NCBI GenBank assembly: GCA_903926465.1
Contig: CAIYJE010000065.1
Coordinates: 1-41,233, forward strand
Reading direction: 5' to 3'
DNA length: 41,233 bases
From: an uncultured Planctomycetales bacterium
Lineage (GTDB): Bacteria > Planctomycetota > Planctomycetia > Isosphaerales > Isosphaeraceae
Shown here: positions 28,217 to 37,360 of the stretch, one piece after another
Layout: each line of letters starts with the position of its first letter
Position numbering within the stretch: the stretch's first letter is position 1
The notes under the pieces: model-generated
The model's database searches: none
What the model was told of the DNA's origin: nothing
What the model saw: only the letters and a program-made list of their open reading frames with translations
Program-made: the position numbers and the translations under genes

Positions 28217-29287
28217 ATGCATCAAGCACCGATCAAAGACAACTCGGCTCAACATCAGGTTCCATCCCCATTTGGGTCAAGAACGTCCGGGAGTCGATCT
28301 GGCCGTCTCTTTCGATCGGAATTTCTTCGGTGCCTGGAGAGTTTAGACCGCGAGGAGCTTCCGTTTTCTCCGCACGTGGTGGAAACCGCCCGGCAGGTGA
28401 TTCAGGCTGCAGACAGGGCCTTGCTTGAAGTTGCCAATGAACGGTCTCAGACAAGCGCTGGTGAAGGGAGCAATTCTGAAACGAACGCTCCAAAAAGTGC
28501 TTCCCAGAGCAACCCTAGCGGGATCAGCGAAAAGTCGGTTGGAGACTTTGTCACGGCCTTGGATCTGAGCTTGGATCGGCATTTGACCCAAGCCTTATCG
28601 TTCATCAAAGAGATTGTGATTGTCTCTGAGGAAGGCTCGGTTTCGCATGACCTCGGTTCACTTCCCGAGGCCTGGCTTGTGGACCCACTGGATGCTACAA
28701 CCGCCTATATCTGCGGCGAAATGAGTTTGTGCGGTCCGATGGTTGCCTACCTCCAGCACGGAGTTCCAATCTTTTCGGTCATGTTCACTCTGGATGGAGC
28801 AACCCTTGCCATTGCCGAACAGGGAAAAGGGGCTGGCCTGCTGAACGTCTCGGAGACCAACAGTCGGTGGTCGTTGGCCAGTGATTTCCATGAGATCCAG
28901 AGCTTGAAGGATGGCTGTTTGCTCTTCAATCCCCAGAGTGATCGGTCTCGATCTCACGCGGCCTTTGATGCACTTCAGTTCGAGATGAGAACCGGTGCGC
29001 ACGCGCTGGCGGTTGAGAGCCGGATTCCGCATTCCATGGCGGCCCTTGCGCTTGGTAAGCACCGCCGCTTGGCCGTGGTTCATGACAACTGCGCGGAGTT
29101 TCCCAAGCAGATGGCCTGGGATGTCTTGCCTGTTAAGCTCTGGGTCGAAGAGCGGGGCGGTGTGTACTGGGGCATTGATGGGGAACCCTATGATATTCTT
29201 CGCCCCATGCCGATCATTGTCGCAACCCGTCCCGATATCGCGCGGCGGTTAATTGGACTGTCCAAGAAAGCGGATCAGCTTTCCTGA
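28217..29287 (+). CDS. Inositol monophosphatase-family phosphatase
   Basis: A 356-residue IMPase-superfamily protein. The metal-binding motifs are GDFVTALDLSLDRHL, IVSEEGS (the Glu pair), WLVDPLDATTAYICG (usual form DPIDGTxN; here Gly is replaced by Ala) and the C-terminal WDVLPVKLWVEERGG. The substrate could be inositol phosphate, 3'-phosphoadenosine 5'-phosphate or a sugar phosphate. A Ser/Asn-rich insert of about 30 residues (around 75-105) and an unstructured N-terminus are unusual. The start at 28217 is an ATG, but a start further in cannot be excluded because the first 40 residues carry no motif. Confidence 0.75.
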   Translation: MHQAPIKDNSAQHQVPSPFGSRTSGSRSGRLFRSEFLRCLESLDREELPFSPHVVETARQVIQAADRALLEVANERSQTSAGEGSNSETNAPKSASQSNPSGISEKSVGDFVTALDLSLDRHLTQALSFIKEIVIVSEEGSVSHDLGSLPEAWLVDPLDATTAYICGEMSLCGPMVAYLQHGVPIFSVMFTLDGATLAIAEQGKGAGLLNVSETNSRWSLASDFHEIQSLKDGCLLFNPQSDRSRSHAAFDALQFEMRTGAHALAVESRIPHSMAALALGKHRRLAVVHDNCAEFPKQMAWDVLPVKLWVEERGGVYWGIDGEPYDILRPMPIIVATRPDIARRLIGLSKKADQLS

Positions 29288-29331
29288 GAGAAGCAGGGAT
29301 TGCACCCTGGATTTATGGCCAGACAGACGGC

Positions 29332-30477
29332 CTAGCCGTGCTTCGATTCAGGCACTGTTCGGTCCGATCCAGAAAGCCGGCCCGGAGAAAACGCGGTGAG
29401 GTCCATTCCAGGATCGTGACCGATGATCAGGTTTGCAATGACCTCTGCGCTGGCAGGTGCAAGTTGCAAGCCTGCCCGTTTATGGCCGGTTGCAACCCAG
29501 AGATTGTCATATTCGGAAATGAGCCCCAGATAAGGCCGCGTATCCAGGCTTCCGGGCCGTAGCCCGGCCCAGCTTTGCTCAACCTTGGCCTGGGCCAGAG
29601 CCGGGCAGATTGTGAGAGCCTGGCCGATCAGGCTCTGCTGACCCTCCTGGGTCGTTCTGGTATCAAAGCCTGCGTCTTCTTCCGTGGCCCCCATCAAGAT
29701 TCGCCCATCCATGCGCGGCACAAGATACATCTTCCCTCGCTCGATGATTCTGCGCACAACCGCATGGTCATGCTGAAATAAGACCATCTGTCCCTTGAGC
29801 GGTGGGGTTGGCAACTCAATGCGTAGCTCTTTCAAGAGCCCGCCCGACCATGCCCCCGCAGCCACCACAACCTGGCCACAAGACAGCCGACCGTTCTCGG
29901 TCTCAATCGAGATAACACGGCGGCCCTGAACATTGAGCCGATGGACCAGCAGATCTGGGATAATTTCAACGCCAAGGCTTCGGTTGGCTGCCTCAAGAGC
30001 ACGGAGATGCCAGGGGTTGCGAATCTGAGCCCGGTCTGGAACCAGGAACGCATGCAGGCAGGAGGGATTCAATGCAGGTTCCAGGTTCTGGAGATCCTGG
30101 GCAGCAAGCCGCTCATAACGAATACCTTCCACACGCCAGCGTCCAGCCGCCGTCTTGATCTCTTGGACCTCCGCGGGCTCAAGCGCAATCTCAATCGATC
30201 CACAGACCCGATAGCCGTTATCCTGCCCGGTCCGTTCCCGCAGTTCCGCCGACCATTCTCGATAAAGTACGGCCGACCACGATCGGAGTTCGACCATCGG
30301 ACTGATCGGGTTGCGGCACAGGAACGGCGGCAGCATTCCGGCCCCGGCCCAAGACGCCCCCCGGCCCATCCCCTGGCGATCCAGAACGGTGGCCCGAATC
30401 CCGCGCTTGGCAAGAGAGTACGCGATTGATAGCCCAATCACTCCGCCGCCAATCACAACAAGATCAGTGGATTTCAC
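29332..30477 (-). CDS. FAD-dependent amine oxidase, glycine oxidase ThiO-like
   Basis: About 381 residues. The FAD-binding Rossmann motif is DLVVIGGGVIGLSIAYSLAKRG, right at the N-terminus. GRGASWAGAGMLPP and MVELRSWSAVLYREW follow, as in ThiO, and the C-terminal motif is EQSWAGLRPGSLDTRPYLG with LWVATGHKRAGLQLAP. ThiO oxidises glycine to iminoglycine for the thiazole of thiamine; a D-amino-acid oxidase role is possible. No ATG fits: the start is taken as GTG at 30477, with a TTG at 30507 as the alternative. No other thiamine genes are in the window. Confidence 0.8.
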   Translation of the reverse strand: MKSTDLVVIGGGVIGLSIAYSLAKRGIRATVLDRQGMGRGASWAGAGMLPPFLCRNPISPMVELRSWSAVLYREWSAELRERTGQDNGYRVCGSIEIALEPAEVQEIKTAAGRWRVEGIRYERLAAQDLQNLEPALNPSCLHAFLVPDRAQIRNPWHLRALEAANRSLGVEIIPDLLVHRLNVQGRRVISIETENGRLSCGQVVVAAGAWSGGLLKELRIELPTPPLKGQMVLFQHDHAVVRRIIERGKMYLVPRMDGRILMGATEEDAGFDTRTTQEGQQSLIGQALTICPALAQAKVEQSWAGLRPGSLDTRPYLGLISEYDNLWVATGHKRAGLQLAPASAEVIANLIIGHDPGMDLTAFSPGRLSGSDRTVPESKHG

Positions 30478-30715
30478 AGTAGACCATGCGTTGAGCGATG
30501 CCAGCAATCCTTGAGATTCTTGCTACATCGGTGGGGCCAGGCAATTTCCTGGCTTGGAATATGTCCAGAGTACCTTCTGCTCCCCTTTCGAAGGAAGAGA
30601 CGCCGGGTGGTAGAATGGAACATCTGCTCCATTTCAGGGCCTGGTCGGGAATTTGGCCAAGTTACGCCCTTCCCCTTGCAATAGGTTGCCCTCCAGATTC
30701 CTAAGGACGGTCACG

Positions 30716-32038
30716 ATGCCCGAGCGAATTCAAGCTGAAGAGGATCGCCAGGCTGCCGGAGCAGGGGCGATAAACGAGCCGCTCCATGAATTGACTTTGG
30801 GTCGGTCTCTTGCAAAGCCAGCGCCGTTACCGCCACGGCCGCCCAGCGCTCTCCCCGCTGTTGATGAGGGGCTGGAACTTCTGGTGCGCCATTGCTATGA
30901 GAAAGCCGAGGCAGCCCGCTGGGCCGCCGAACGCCAGCGGAGGATTCTGGAGCGAGACAATGATCTAGACGAGTTTGTAACGGCCAGCTTGGCGCTGAAA
31001 GAATGGGCTGAAAAGCTGACCGACGCTTACTACTGGGCCTGCACGGGTGGTTCAGGCGGCTCTGCTGAGCTTTCCAAACTTGATGACGTTGGTGGGTGCT
31101 TTGAGACGCTTGCGGAATCGCTCAGGCTGCTGCTTAGCCCGAAGGCGCGGCGGGCTGGGTTGGAAAAAGCACTGGCGCTGGTGGCTGAATCGCAGTCGGC
31201 GCTCCGGCTATCGCTTCAAAGGCTCGGGATTCAGGGCGACCCAGATCAACTGTCCTGCTATGACCACGTGCGAGAGACCGCCGCCGCTCAGCGCATTTTT
31301 CTGAAGCGATTCATGCGTGCGGATGAACTCGCAGAGCCGGGCCACTGGCCGGGCCTGCTTGCGCGGATTGAAGGGCAACTTGGCGGCGGGACAATTTCCA
31401 CGCAGCAGCAGGCTCAACTGGCGACCCTTGCTTCGCTCTGTGAGCAAAGCGAAGCGGAACTCACAGCCGAGTCCTGGTCTGAAATTGTTGGGATGGTTGA
31501 GCGCTTGGTTTCAGCGGGCCTGCCGCCCAGCAACCGCGAGCTTCGAGAGATCTTGATGCCTGTTCTGGACCAGCTCCCCGGTGAGCTGCTGATTCCGCCG
31601 GAACTCACACGCGTGGTCCAGGAAATAGACCGCTTTCTGGCAAGCCGTGCCACGGGGGCCGGTCTGGTTGAGGCTCACGAAGTCTCCGAGGAGGTTCGCC
31701 GAGCCGCCAGGCTGCTGGCAGGCCGAACCGCCGTACTGATTGGTGGGATTCGCCGACCCCAGGTTCAGGAAATACTCAGGGCTGGCCTGGGGCTAAGAGA
31801 GCTTGTCTGGATTGGTACCCGAGTGCACCAGTCTGTCCGTACCTTCGAGGCCGCCGTTTCTCGCCCTGAAGTGGCTGTAGTTCTACTGGCAATTCGCTGG
31901 TCAAGTCATTCGTTCGGTGATGTGAAGCAGTACTGTGAGCGTCATGGGAAGCCCCTGGTCAGGCTTCCCGGCGGGTATAACCTTTCGCAGGTTGCGGCCA
32001 AGATTTTGAGCCAGTGCAGTGAGCAATTGGATCACTGA
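30716..32038 (+). CDS. DUF2325-like protein with a helical N-terminal region
   Basis: A 440-residue protein, not recognised as a whole. The last roughly 100 residues (RTAVLIGGIRRPQVQEILRAGL to PGGYNLSQVAAKI) look like DUF2325, a small alpha/beta domain of unknown role. The first 300 residues are predicted helical and rich in Ala, Leu, Glu and Arg, with a charged segment EKAEAARWAAERQRRILERD that may be a coiled coil. No signal peptide or membrane segment is present. AAGGA eight bases before the ATG at 30716 supports the start. No role can be assigned from neighbours. Confidence 0.65.
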   Translation: MPERIQAEEDRQAAGAGAINEPLHELTLGRSLAKPAPLPPRPPSALPAVDEGLELLVRHCYEKAEAARWAAERQRRILERDNDLDEFVTASLALKEWAEKLTDAYYWACTGGSGGSAELSKLDDVGGCFETLAESLRLLLSPKARRAGLEKALALVAESQSALRLSLQRLGIQGDPDQLSCYDHVRETAAAQRIFLKRFMRADELAEPGHWPGLLARIEGQLGGGTISTQQQAQLATLASLCEQSEAELTAESWSEIVGMVERLVSAGLPPSNRELREILMPVLDQLPGELLIPPELTRVVQEIDRFLASRATGAGLVEAHEVSEEVRRAARLLAGRTAVLIGGIRRPQVQEILRAGLGLRELVWIGTRVHQSVRTFEAAVSRPEVAVVLLAIRWSSHSFGDVKQYCERHGKPLVRLPGGYNLSQVAAKILSQCSEQLDH

Positions 32039-32127
32039 TGGGCAGAGGGCCAGGCACGCCTCGGGCCAGTTGAAACCCAACCCGCAGGCAGCCAGCCGGA
32101 ATTACCTCTCGTCGGTCGGAACCTGAT

Positions 32128-32796
32128 TCAATCCACCAGCAAGCTGGACCGCCCTCGCTGAAGCTGAATTGCACGCATCAACATCCCCAGCGCAAGGGTG
32201 GTACCCATCAGCACCGATCCCGGTTCGGGGACCGTTACAATCCCCGTCACGATATTGCTCATTCCCGTGTTAATCGATTCCCCACCCGTCGCCGTCCAGC
32301 GCAGGGTTTGAATCGCCACGTCTGAGGTAATCCCCAAGAATCCGACCACATTCCCCGGATGATCCAGCGTGTAGCTTCCAAGCCCTCCACTGGCCCCAGA
32401 GAGACCGATACTTACAGGGCCCAGGCCGTTCAGGTAGGTGTCAAATCCAACGGCGTGAACCGGAACGTCAAACGTGAGACTGAAATCTTCATTGCCACTG
32501 ACTGCAAGCACGTATCCCGCTCGATCAACCGTCCAGGATGAGCCGTCATTGGAAACCGAAATTCCAAACGCTCCCGAATAGCTCGTATAAGTGATTCCAT
32601 GACGCATGAACGGATTTGAAGCAAGTAAGCCCGTGGAAAAGCTGAAATCTTCCACGAGCTGGGTTTGTGTAACCGCTTGAAAATCCCTAAGGCTGGTGTA
32701 GAAAACAGGGCCAGCATCGGCCGACCGAGACGCCATCCAGATGGCCAGGAAGCTATAAGTTAATCTTTGGCAAAAAGCACAGAGTGAAGCATTCAT
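32128..32796 (-). CDS. PEP-CTERM sorting-signal protein
   Basis: A 222-residue exported protein. The N-terminus is a signal-like segment (LTYSFLAIWMASRSADA). The body is Gly/Ser/Thr-rich beta sequence, and the C-terminus is VPEPGSVLMGTTLALGMLMRAIQLQRGR. That is the Pro-Glu-Pro motif, a membrane segment and a basic tail, as read by exosortase. The exosortase would be encoded elsewhere. The function of the mature protein is unknown; relatives are often extracellular or biofilm-associated. The start at 32796 is an ATG. Confidence 0.85.
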   Translation of the reverse strand: MNASLCAFCQRLTYSFLAIWMASRSADAGPVFYTSLRDFQAVTQTQLVEDFSFSTGLLASNPFMRHGITYTSYSGAFGISVSNDGSSWTVDRAGYVLAVSGNEDFSLTFDVPVHAVGFDTYLNGLGPVSIGLSGASGGLGSYTLDHPGNVVGFLGITSDVAIQTLRWTATGGESINTGMSNIVTGIVTVPEPGSVLMGTTLALGMLMRAIQLQRGRSSLLVD

Positions 32797-32870
32797 GGGT
32801 GGATCTCTTGCCTGGAGTCTCTGCGAAACTGGTTCGTCTCCCGAACCGTGCCCAGTATAACGGCAAAGGA

Positions 32871-32899
32871 TTGACTCCTTCCTAGGGTAACACTATATT
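32871..32899 (+). promoter_or_regulatory. Promoter of the arsenic operon
   Basis: TTGACT (32871-32876) and TATATT (32894-32899) are separated by 17 bases, a near-consensus sigma-70 type promoter. The arsR ATG is only 11 bases after the -10 box, and no Shine-Dalgarno sequence lies between them, so the transcript may be nearly leaderless. Confidence 0.7.
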
Positions 32900-32910
32900 C
32901 GCTATTCAGA

Positions 32911-33288
32911 ATGCAAAGCCAACGGGAAACACCACCTGGATTGGAAGACTCGACCCGGATGCTGAAGGCATTCGCCGATCCTGTGCGGTTGCGTTTGCTG
33001 AATTTGCTCAATGGTGACCGTGACGAGGTCTGTGTTTGCCACCTGTTTGCTGCCCTGGAAATTCCTCAGCCAACGGTCTCGCGTCACCTGGCTTATTTGC
33101 GGAAGCATGGCCTGGTGTTGGGGCGCAAGGATGGGCTTTGGGTTTACTACCGGCTGGCCAAACCCAAGGCCGGTTTGCACAAAATCTTGCTTGGCTGTTT
33201 GGGTAACAGCCTGGGAGACCCTGATCTCTTCCGTAAAGACCAGCAGCGTCTGGCTCTAGGAATTTCTTGTTGTGGTGGAGAGAGTTAG
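32911..33288 (+). CDS. arsR: ArsR-family arsenic-responsive repressor
   Basis: A 125-residue winged-helix regulator. The metalloid-binding motif EVCVCHLFAAL (ELCVCDL in classical ArsR) lies just before the recognition helix PQPTVSRHLAYLRKHGLV, followed by the wing GLWVYYRLAKP. The C-terminus ends in ISCCGGES, which adds two more cysteines. It would repress its own operon until arsenite binds. The stop and tail of the gene form the start of the tandem duplication at 33277-33488. An alternative start at 32959 would remove 16 residues. Confidence 0.9.
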   Translation: MQSQRETPPGLEDSTRMLKAFADPVRLRLLNLLNGDRDEVCVCHLFAALEIPQPTVSRHLAYLRKHGLVLGRKDGLWVYYRLAKPKAGLHKILLGCLGNSLGDPDLFRKDQQRLALGISCCGGES

Positions 33289-33488
33289 CCTTGTCACTTT
33301 TTTTGTCCCATTGTATTCGCTTGGACGGATATTGTGGGAGGAGTGGATGATGACCGAGCCTCTTGCTGCCTGTCCTTCCAAGCGGCGGAGAGAGTTAGCC
33401 TTGTCACTTTTTTTGTCCCATTGTATTCGCTTGGACGGATATTGTGGGAGGAGTGGATGATGACCGAGCCTCTTGCTGCCTGTCCTTC
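33277..33488 (+). repeat. Tandem duplication across the arsR-acr3 junction
   Basis: The 102 bases 33277-33378 are identical to 33387-33488, giving a period of 110 bases. Each copy contains the arsR tail with its stop, a short spacer, a ribosome binding site (GGGAGGAG) and the first codons of acr3 (MMTEPLAACPS). The first copy's ATG at 33347 therefore opens a decoy frame of 37 codons. Its TGA (33458-33460) overlaps the second ATG (33457-33459). Confidence 0.9.
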
Positions 33489-33541
33489 AAAACAAACTGG
33501 TCGGCTTGCATTTCTGGACCGTTATCTGACGCTTTGGATAT
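33457..33541 (+). pseudogene. N-terminal fragment of ACR3 (out of frame with the rest)
   Basis: The frame from 33457 reads [28 protein letters not shown] in two overlapping parts, the usual start of ACR3 permeases. It breaks after TGGATA near 33540, inside membrane segment 1. The permease resumes in another frame at [12 protein letters not shown]. About four codons of the segment are missing, so a small deletion rather than a base-calling slip is likely. Confidence 0.7.
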
Positions 33542-34561
33542 GTGCTGGGGGTGGCGCTGGGGAATGTTGCTCCAGGCCTGGTGGAGAGTCTTACCCGAAT
33601 GTCTGTGGGGACGACATCGATTCCGAGTGCCTTCGGGCTGATCTTGCTGATGTATCCACCGCTGGCGAAGGTTCGGTATGAGGAGTTGCCTCGCGTCTTT
33701 CGCAACACGAAGGTGCTTGGGATCTCGCTTTTGTTGAACTGGGTGATTGGCCCGTTGTTGATGTTTGGGCTTGCCCTGATCTTTCTGTCAGACAGGCCCG
33801 AATACGCCATCGGGCTGATTCTGATCGGGCTGGCTCGCTGTATTGCCATGGTCATTGTGTGGAACGATCTGGCAAAAGGGGACACGGAATATGCGGCGGG
33901 CCTGGTGGCCTTCAACTCGCTGTTCCAGGTGTTCTTTTTCTCTGTGTATGCCTATGTCTTCATGAGAGTGTTTCCGTCGTGGATTGGTCATGACTTTGGC
34001 GAGGTCGACCTGTCTGCGATCACCATTTCTGCAATTTCGCAGAGTGTGTTCATCTACCTGGGGATTCCGTTCCTTGCAGGGATGCTCACGCGTTTAGTTT
34101 TGGTGCGGCTGCAAGGGCGAGATTGGTATGAGGGGACATTCATCCCGGCGATCAGCCCGATCACGCTGATGGCGCTCTTATTCACAATTGTGGTTATGTT
34201 CTCACTTCAGGGTCAGAACATCGTTCGCATTCCGTTGGATGTGGTACGCATTGCCATCCCGCTACTGATCTACTTCGTGGCCATGTTCCTGGTTTCGTTC
34301 TGGATCGGGCGGAAGCTCGGGGCCGATTACTCCAGAACTACCACGCTGGCGTTCACTGCGGCCAGCAATAATTTTGAACTCGCCATTGCCGTAGCCGTGG
34401 CGGTATTCGGGATCAACTCAGGGGCAGCCTTTGCGGCCGTGATTGGCCCTCTGGTTGAAGTTCCGGTGATGATCGCCCTGGTGAATGTGGCGTTTTACTT
34501 CCAGAAACAGTACTTCGGAACTGCCGGTCTTACTTCCAATCCCGAGGGAACCCGCTCATGA
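33542..34561 (+). CDS. acr3: ACR3-type arsenite efflux permease, 5' end damaged
   Basis: A 339-residue frame (starting at GTG 33542) covers nearly all of an ACR3 arsenite exporter. [62 protein letters not shown] (with the conserved Cys of membrane segment 4) and [16 protein letters not shown] are family-typical. The true N-terminus lies in another frame from 33457. If translation begins at 33542 or 33599, the protein lacks membrane segment 1. Whether it works is uncertain. It overlaps the next gene by four bases (ATGA). Confidence 0.75.
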   Translation: MLGVALGNVAPGLVESLTRMSVGTTSIPSAFGLILLMYPPLAKVRYEELPRVFRNTKVLGISLLLNWVIGPLLMFGLALIFLSDRPEYAIGLILIGLARCIAMVIVWNDLAKGDTEYAAGLVAFNSLFQVFFFSVYAYVFMRVFPSWIGHDFGEVDLSAITISAISQSVFIYLGIPFLAGMLTRLVLVRLQGRDWYEGTFIPAISPITLMALLFTIVVMFSLQGQNIVRIPLDVVRIAIPLLIYFVAMFLVSFWIGRKLGADYSRTTTLAFTAASNNFELAIAVAVAVFGINSGAAFAAVIGPLVEVPVMIALVNVAFYFQKQYFGTAGLTSNPEGTRS

Positions 34562-35556
34562 GAGTGCGAAAACCGATCTGTTGGATTGCCCCAGCTTTGC
34601 TGCTTGTGGCTCCACCCACCTACGGCTTAGTGGGTGATGACGTGGGGGGGCTGGTTCGGTCTCTCTGGCTGGTTCAGCGTTTCGGTACCGCCGAATCGGT
34701 GCTGCCACAAAACGATCAGAGAACCAAGGGCAGGCTCACCAAGGCGCTCGGCAAAGAAGGGGTTCTCAATGCTGCAGGCTCGCAAGCACTGATTGACCCT
34801 AAGATCTTCGCAAAACTGGCTGGCGACGATGCCCGGCTCGATTCCCTAGAAATCAAAACACTCATCGAGGCCAACATGCCCGAATCTCGCAAGCAGCTTA
34901 ACCCAGGTATTGCCGCCCATGCCGATCTGCTGACAACCTCGTTCGACATGATTGATGAGGTTCACCGGGACGCCGGCGAAAAGCTGGTGAACTGGATTGT
35001 GGAAAACTACAAGCCGGGGGAACCGCTTAACGTTACCACCGTTTGCACCGGCAACAGCCGCCGTAGTATTCTGACCTCAACGATGGGCAACATTGCGAGC
35101 GTCTATTACGGGATGCCCGAGATCCGGTTTCATAGTGGCGGCACGGCCCCCACGGCCTTTAACCCTCGTACCATTGCTGCCTTGAAAGAAATAGGTGTAG
35201 AGATTGAGCCAACCGGCAAGGAAGCACCCCGAGGTGAGCCCAAGACGGCTAACCCAATCTATACGGTGCGGTGGGGTACGGGGTTGGAGGCTATCGAGTT
35301 TTCCAAGACCTACTTTGATGCCGCCAACCCTCAGCAAGGCTTTGCGGCACTGATGGTTTGCAGTGAGGCCGATGCCGGCTGCCCGTTCGTGAAGGGGGCC
35401 TCTGTGCGAATCTCGATGCCGTACCTGGATCCCAAGATCTATGATGATAGCAGGTATGAATCAATCAAGTACGCGGAACGGCGGGATGACATTGGCCGGT
35501 TGATGCTCAGTGTGATGATGCAGGCCAGGCATCGCCTCAACCTGCCCGGACGTTGA
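34558..35556 (+). CDS. Exported arsenate reductase-like protein (low-molecular-weight phosphatase fold)
   Basis: A 332-residue protein with an N-terminal signal peptide ([19 protein letters not shown]) and about 130 residues without a recognised motif. The ArsC-like phosphatase domain follows. Its P-loop is [12 protein letters not shown], a Cys-x5-Arg site (C163, R169), and a second Cys pair [15 protein letters not shown] (Cys-x6-Cys) matches the redox pair of thioredoxin-coupled arsenate reductases. The catalytic and redox cysteines are thus all present. Its position after arsR and acr3 supports reduction of arsenate to arsenite, apparently outside the cytoplasm. A GGTAIN-like [18 protein letters not shown] motif is also typical of the family. 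Confidence 0.8.
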   Translation: MRVRKPICWIAPALLLVAPPTYGLVGDDVGGLVRSLWLVQRFGTAESVLPQNDQRTKGRLTKALGKEGVLNAAGSQALIDPKIFAKLAGDDARLDSLEIKTLIEANMPESRKQLNPGIAAHADLLTTSFDMIDEVHRDAGEKLVNWIVENYKPGEPLNVTTVCTGNSRRSILTSTMGNIASVYYGMPEIRFHSGGTAPTAFNPRTIAALKEIGVEIEPTGKEAPRGEPKTANPIYTVRWGTGLEAIEFSKTYFDAANPQQGFAALMVCSEADAGCPFVKGASVRISMPYLDPKIYDDSRYESIKYAERRDDIGRLMLSVMMQARHRLNLPGR

Positions 35557-35655
35557 TCCGTCACTCTCTGCACGCCCTTGGGTACGGTGAGGCTTTGGCT
35601 TGGATACGTAATGACGACAAGCCCATGCTCGCCACCCCTACGCCAGTCAAGTGAG

Positions 35656-35694
35656 CCGGCGATACCGATCTGACAGAAGGATCGGTATCGCCGG
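35656..35694 (+). terminator. Perfect 15-bp hairpin after the arsenic operon
   Basis: CCGGCGATACCGATC (35656-35670) and GATCGGTATCGCCGG (35680-35694) pair perfectly with a nine-base loop. The following ATGCTTTCTTTA is only moderately T-rich. A terminator for the arsenic operon is likely. Confidence 0.5.
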
Positions 35695-35710
35695 ATGCTT
35701 TCTTTACGCC

Positions 35711-35917
35711 ATGCCTCTGAAACGGCAATCCGTTGCCCCTGGGCATGACGTTATCAGCGATGCCGCCGAAGAATCTCGCAAGCTGGTCTTGGACCATCCG
35801 TTCCTGTCAAAATCGCTGGTCGACGATGACAGGCAACGATGGATGTTGGAGTGCCTGTGTTTAGAACTTTCGGGCATCGAATGTCAGGGCCAGGAACCGG
35901 CTACTGACGCCTCATAA
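35711..35917 (+). CDS. Small hypothetical protein (uncertain)
   Basis: A 68-residue frame from the ATG at 35711 begins MPLKRQSVAPGHDV and has no recognisable motif or signal peptide. It touches the end of the histidine kinase on the other strand by a few bases. It could be a chance frame. Confidence 0.2.
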   Translation: MPLKRQSVAPGHDVISDAAEESRKLVLDHPFLSKSLVDDDRQRWMLECLCLELSGIECQGQEPATDAS

Positions 35918-37360
35918 CCCCGACTTCGGGGAGCTTTCATCAAACCGTTTGCCTGCCAATGTGCTTGCAGGTTCACCGGTGGCCAGGGGCAGTTGGACCT
36001 TGAAGGTTGAGCCGGATGCTTCGGTGCTGGTAGCATCAATCGAACCACCATGCGACGCCGCAATCCACTGGCAAATACTGAGGCCGAGCCCCGTGCCGGT
36101 GGACGAGCGGGAGGGATCGGCCTGATAGAATCTGTCAAAAATGTGGGCGACATGCTCTGTCGGGATGCCAATCCCCGTGTCATCAACGGTCAATTCGCAC
36201 GCCTGGCCTATCTGATGGATGCTCATTGAGACCGAGCCGCCCGCTGGTGTGAACTTGATCGCGTTATCGATCAGGTTGGTCACAAGCTGGCGGAGCCGCT
36301 GGGGGTCGCCCAGCACGGTCACCCCTGCGCCACACTGCCAGCGGAAGCGGATTTCACGCTCCTCGGCCAGCGGTTCATACATCTCAGCCGCTTCCTCAGC
36401 CAGCGCAGAGAGGTTGACTGGCTCATGCTGGACGTGAACTTGGTTGGCATCCACGCGTGCCAACAAAAGGAGCCCGTTGACGAGCGCTGTGAGCCGCTCA
36501 CATTGCTCGCCCAGGGATACTAAAACCTCTCGATAGTCGTTGGCCGTCCTTGGCTGCTGAAGTGCAACCTCCACAGAGGCCCGCATGGCGGCGAGCGGGC
36601 TTCTTAACTCATGTGACGCATCGGCAGTAAAGCGAATGATTTGCGAGTGGTAGGCCGCCAGCCGATCGAGGAGTCCGTTGATGGTTGCGGCCAGCTCATC
36701 CAGTTCGTCGCCCGAGTCGGTTCTGGGCAAACGTTCTGAGAGGTCGCCTGGATCAAGCCGCCGGGCGGCGGCAATGCTCTCTGCCACCGGCCGTAGTGCT
36801 TGGGCTGAAAGTAATCGGCCGCCGGCCACGGCCAGTACGAGGAAGGCGAACGCCCCACCCGCCACCCAGCGGTCGAACTCCGCCAGCGTGGTCTCGGTCC
36901 CTGCGAGTGAGATGGCCAGAATGAGTGAAAGCCCCTGCGCGTTTGGTGGTGTTGCGAGCACCCGCAGCCGAGGTCGCTTGTCTGGTATCGGCAGGGTTAC
37001 CGGCGTACCTGGTTGAAGTGCCAGGTTGGTAAGTTGTTGGGAAATCTCTCCGTCGGGGGTCGCCACAACATGTTTTGGCTCCACGACAAGAATCACCAGG
37101 CCCTCATCCTCGTAGGCCTCCACTTCACGCTCAATTTCCTCTTCAAGGGCCTCCCGCCCGCCAGGCTGCTGGGATACAAGCGATGCGAGCAGTTCGGCAG
37201 CCTTCTGGTGCAAGAATGCATCGTTTCTGCCCTCCAGCACCCTGCGCAGGCCGTGATGCACCCACCCGAATCCGACTCCGAGCGAGGTTGCCAGCACAAG
37301 GCTTGTCCAGAGGGTGAGCCTGGTACGTAGTCCCAGGGGTCTACTCTTCCCGAAGGACAT
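35912..37360 (-). CDS. Sensor histidine kinase
   Basis: About 482 residues from the ATG at 37360. Membrane segment 1 is RLTLWTSLVLATSLGVGFGWV, a periplasmic domain of about 120 residues follows, and segment 2 is FAFLVLAVAGGRLLSA. A HAMP domain leads to the H box RFTADASHELRSPLAAM, the N box LVTNLIDNAIKFTPAGG, and the G boxes DDTGIGIP and GTGLGLSIC. The stimulus is unknown; the architecture resembles heavy-metal-type sensors. The start overlaps the end of the regulator gene by 20 bases, so the two are co-translated; a longer frame further upstream lies inside the regulator gene. Confidence 0.92.
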   Translation of the reverse strand: MSFGKSRPLGLRTRLTLWTSLVLATSLGVGFGWVHHGLRRVLEGRNDAFLHQKAAELLASLVSQQPGGREALEEEIEREVEAYEDEGLVILVVEPKHVVATPDGEISQQLTNLALQPGTPVTLPIPDKRPRLRVLATPPNAQGLSLILAISLAGTETTLAEFDRWVAGGAFAFLVLAVAGGRLLSAQALRPVAESIAAARRLDPGDLSERLPRTDSGDELDELAATINGLLDRLAAYHSQIIRFTADASHELRSPLAAMRASVEVALQQPRTANDYREVLVSLGEQCERLTALVNGLLLLARVDANQVHVQHEPVNLSALAEEAAEMYEPLAEEREIRFRWQCGAGVTVLGDPQRLRQLVTNLIDNAIKFTPAGGSVSMSIHQIGQACELTVDDTGIGIPTEHVAHIFDRFYQADPSRSSTGTGLGLSICQWIAASHGGSIDATSTEASGSTFKVQLPLATGEPASTLAGKRFDESSPKSGL

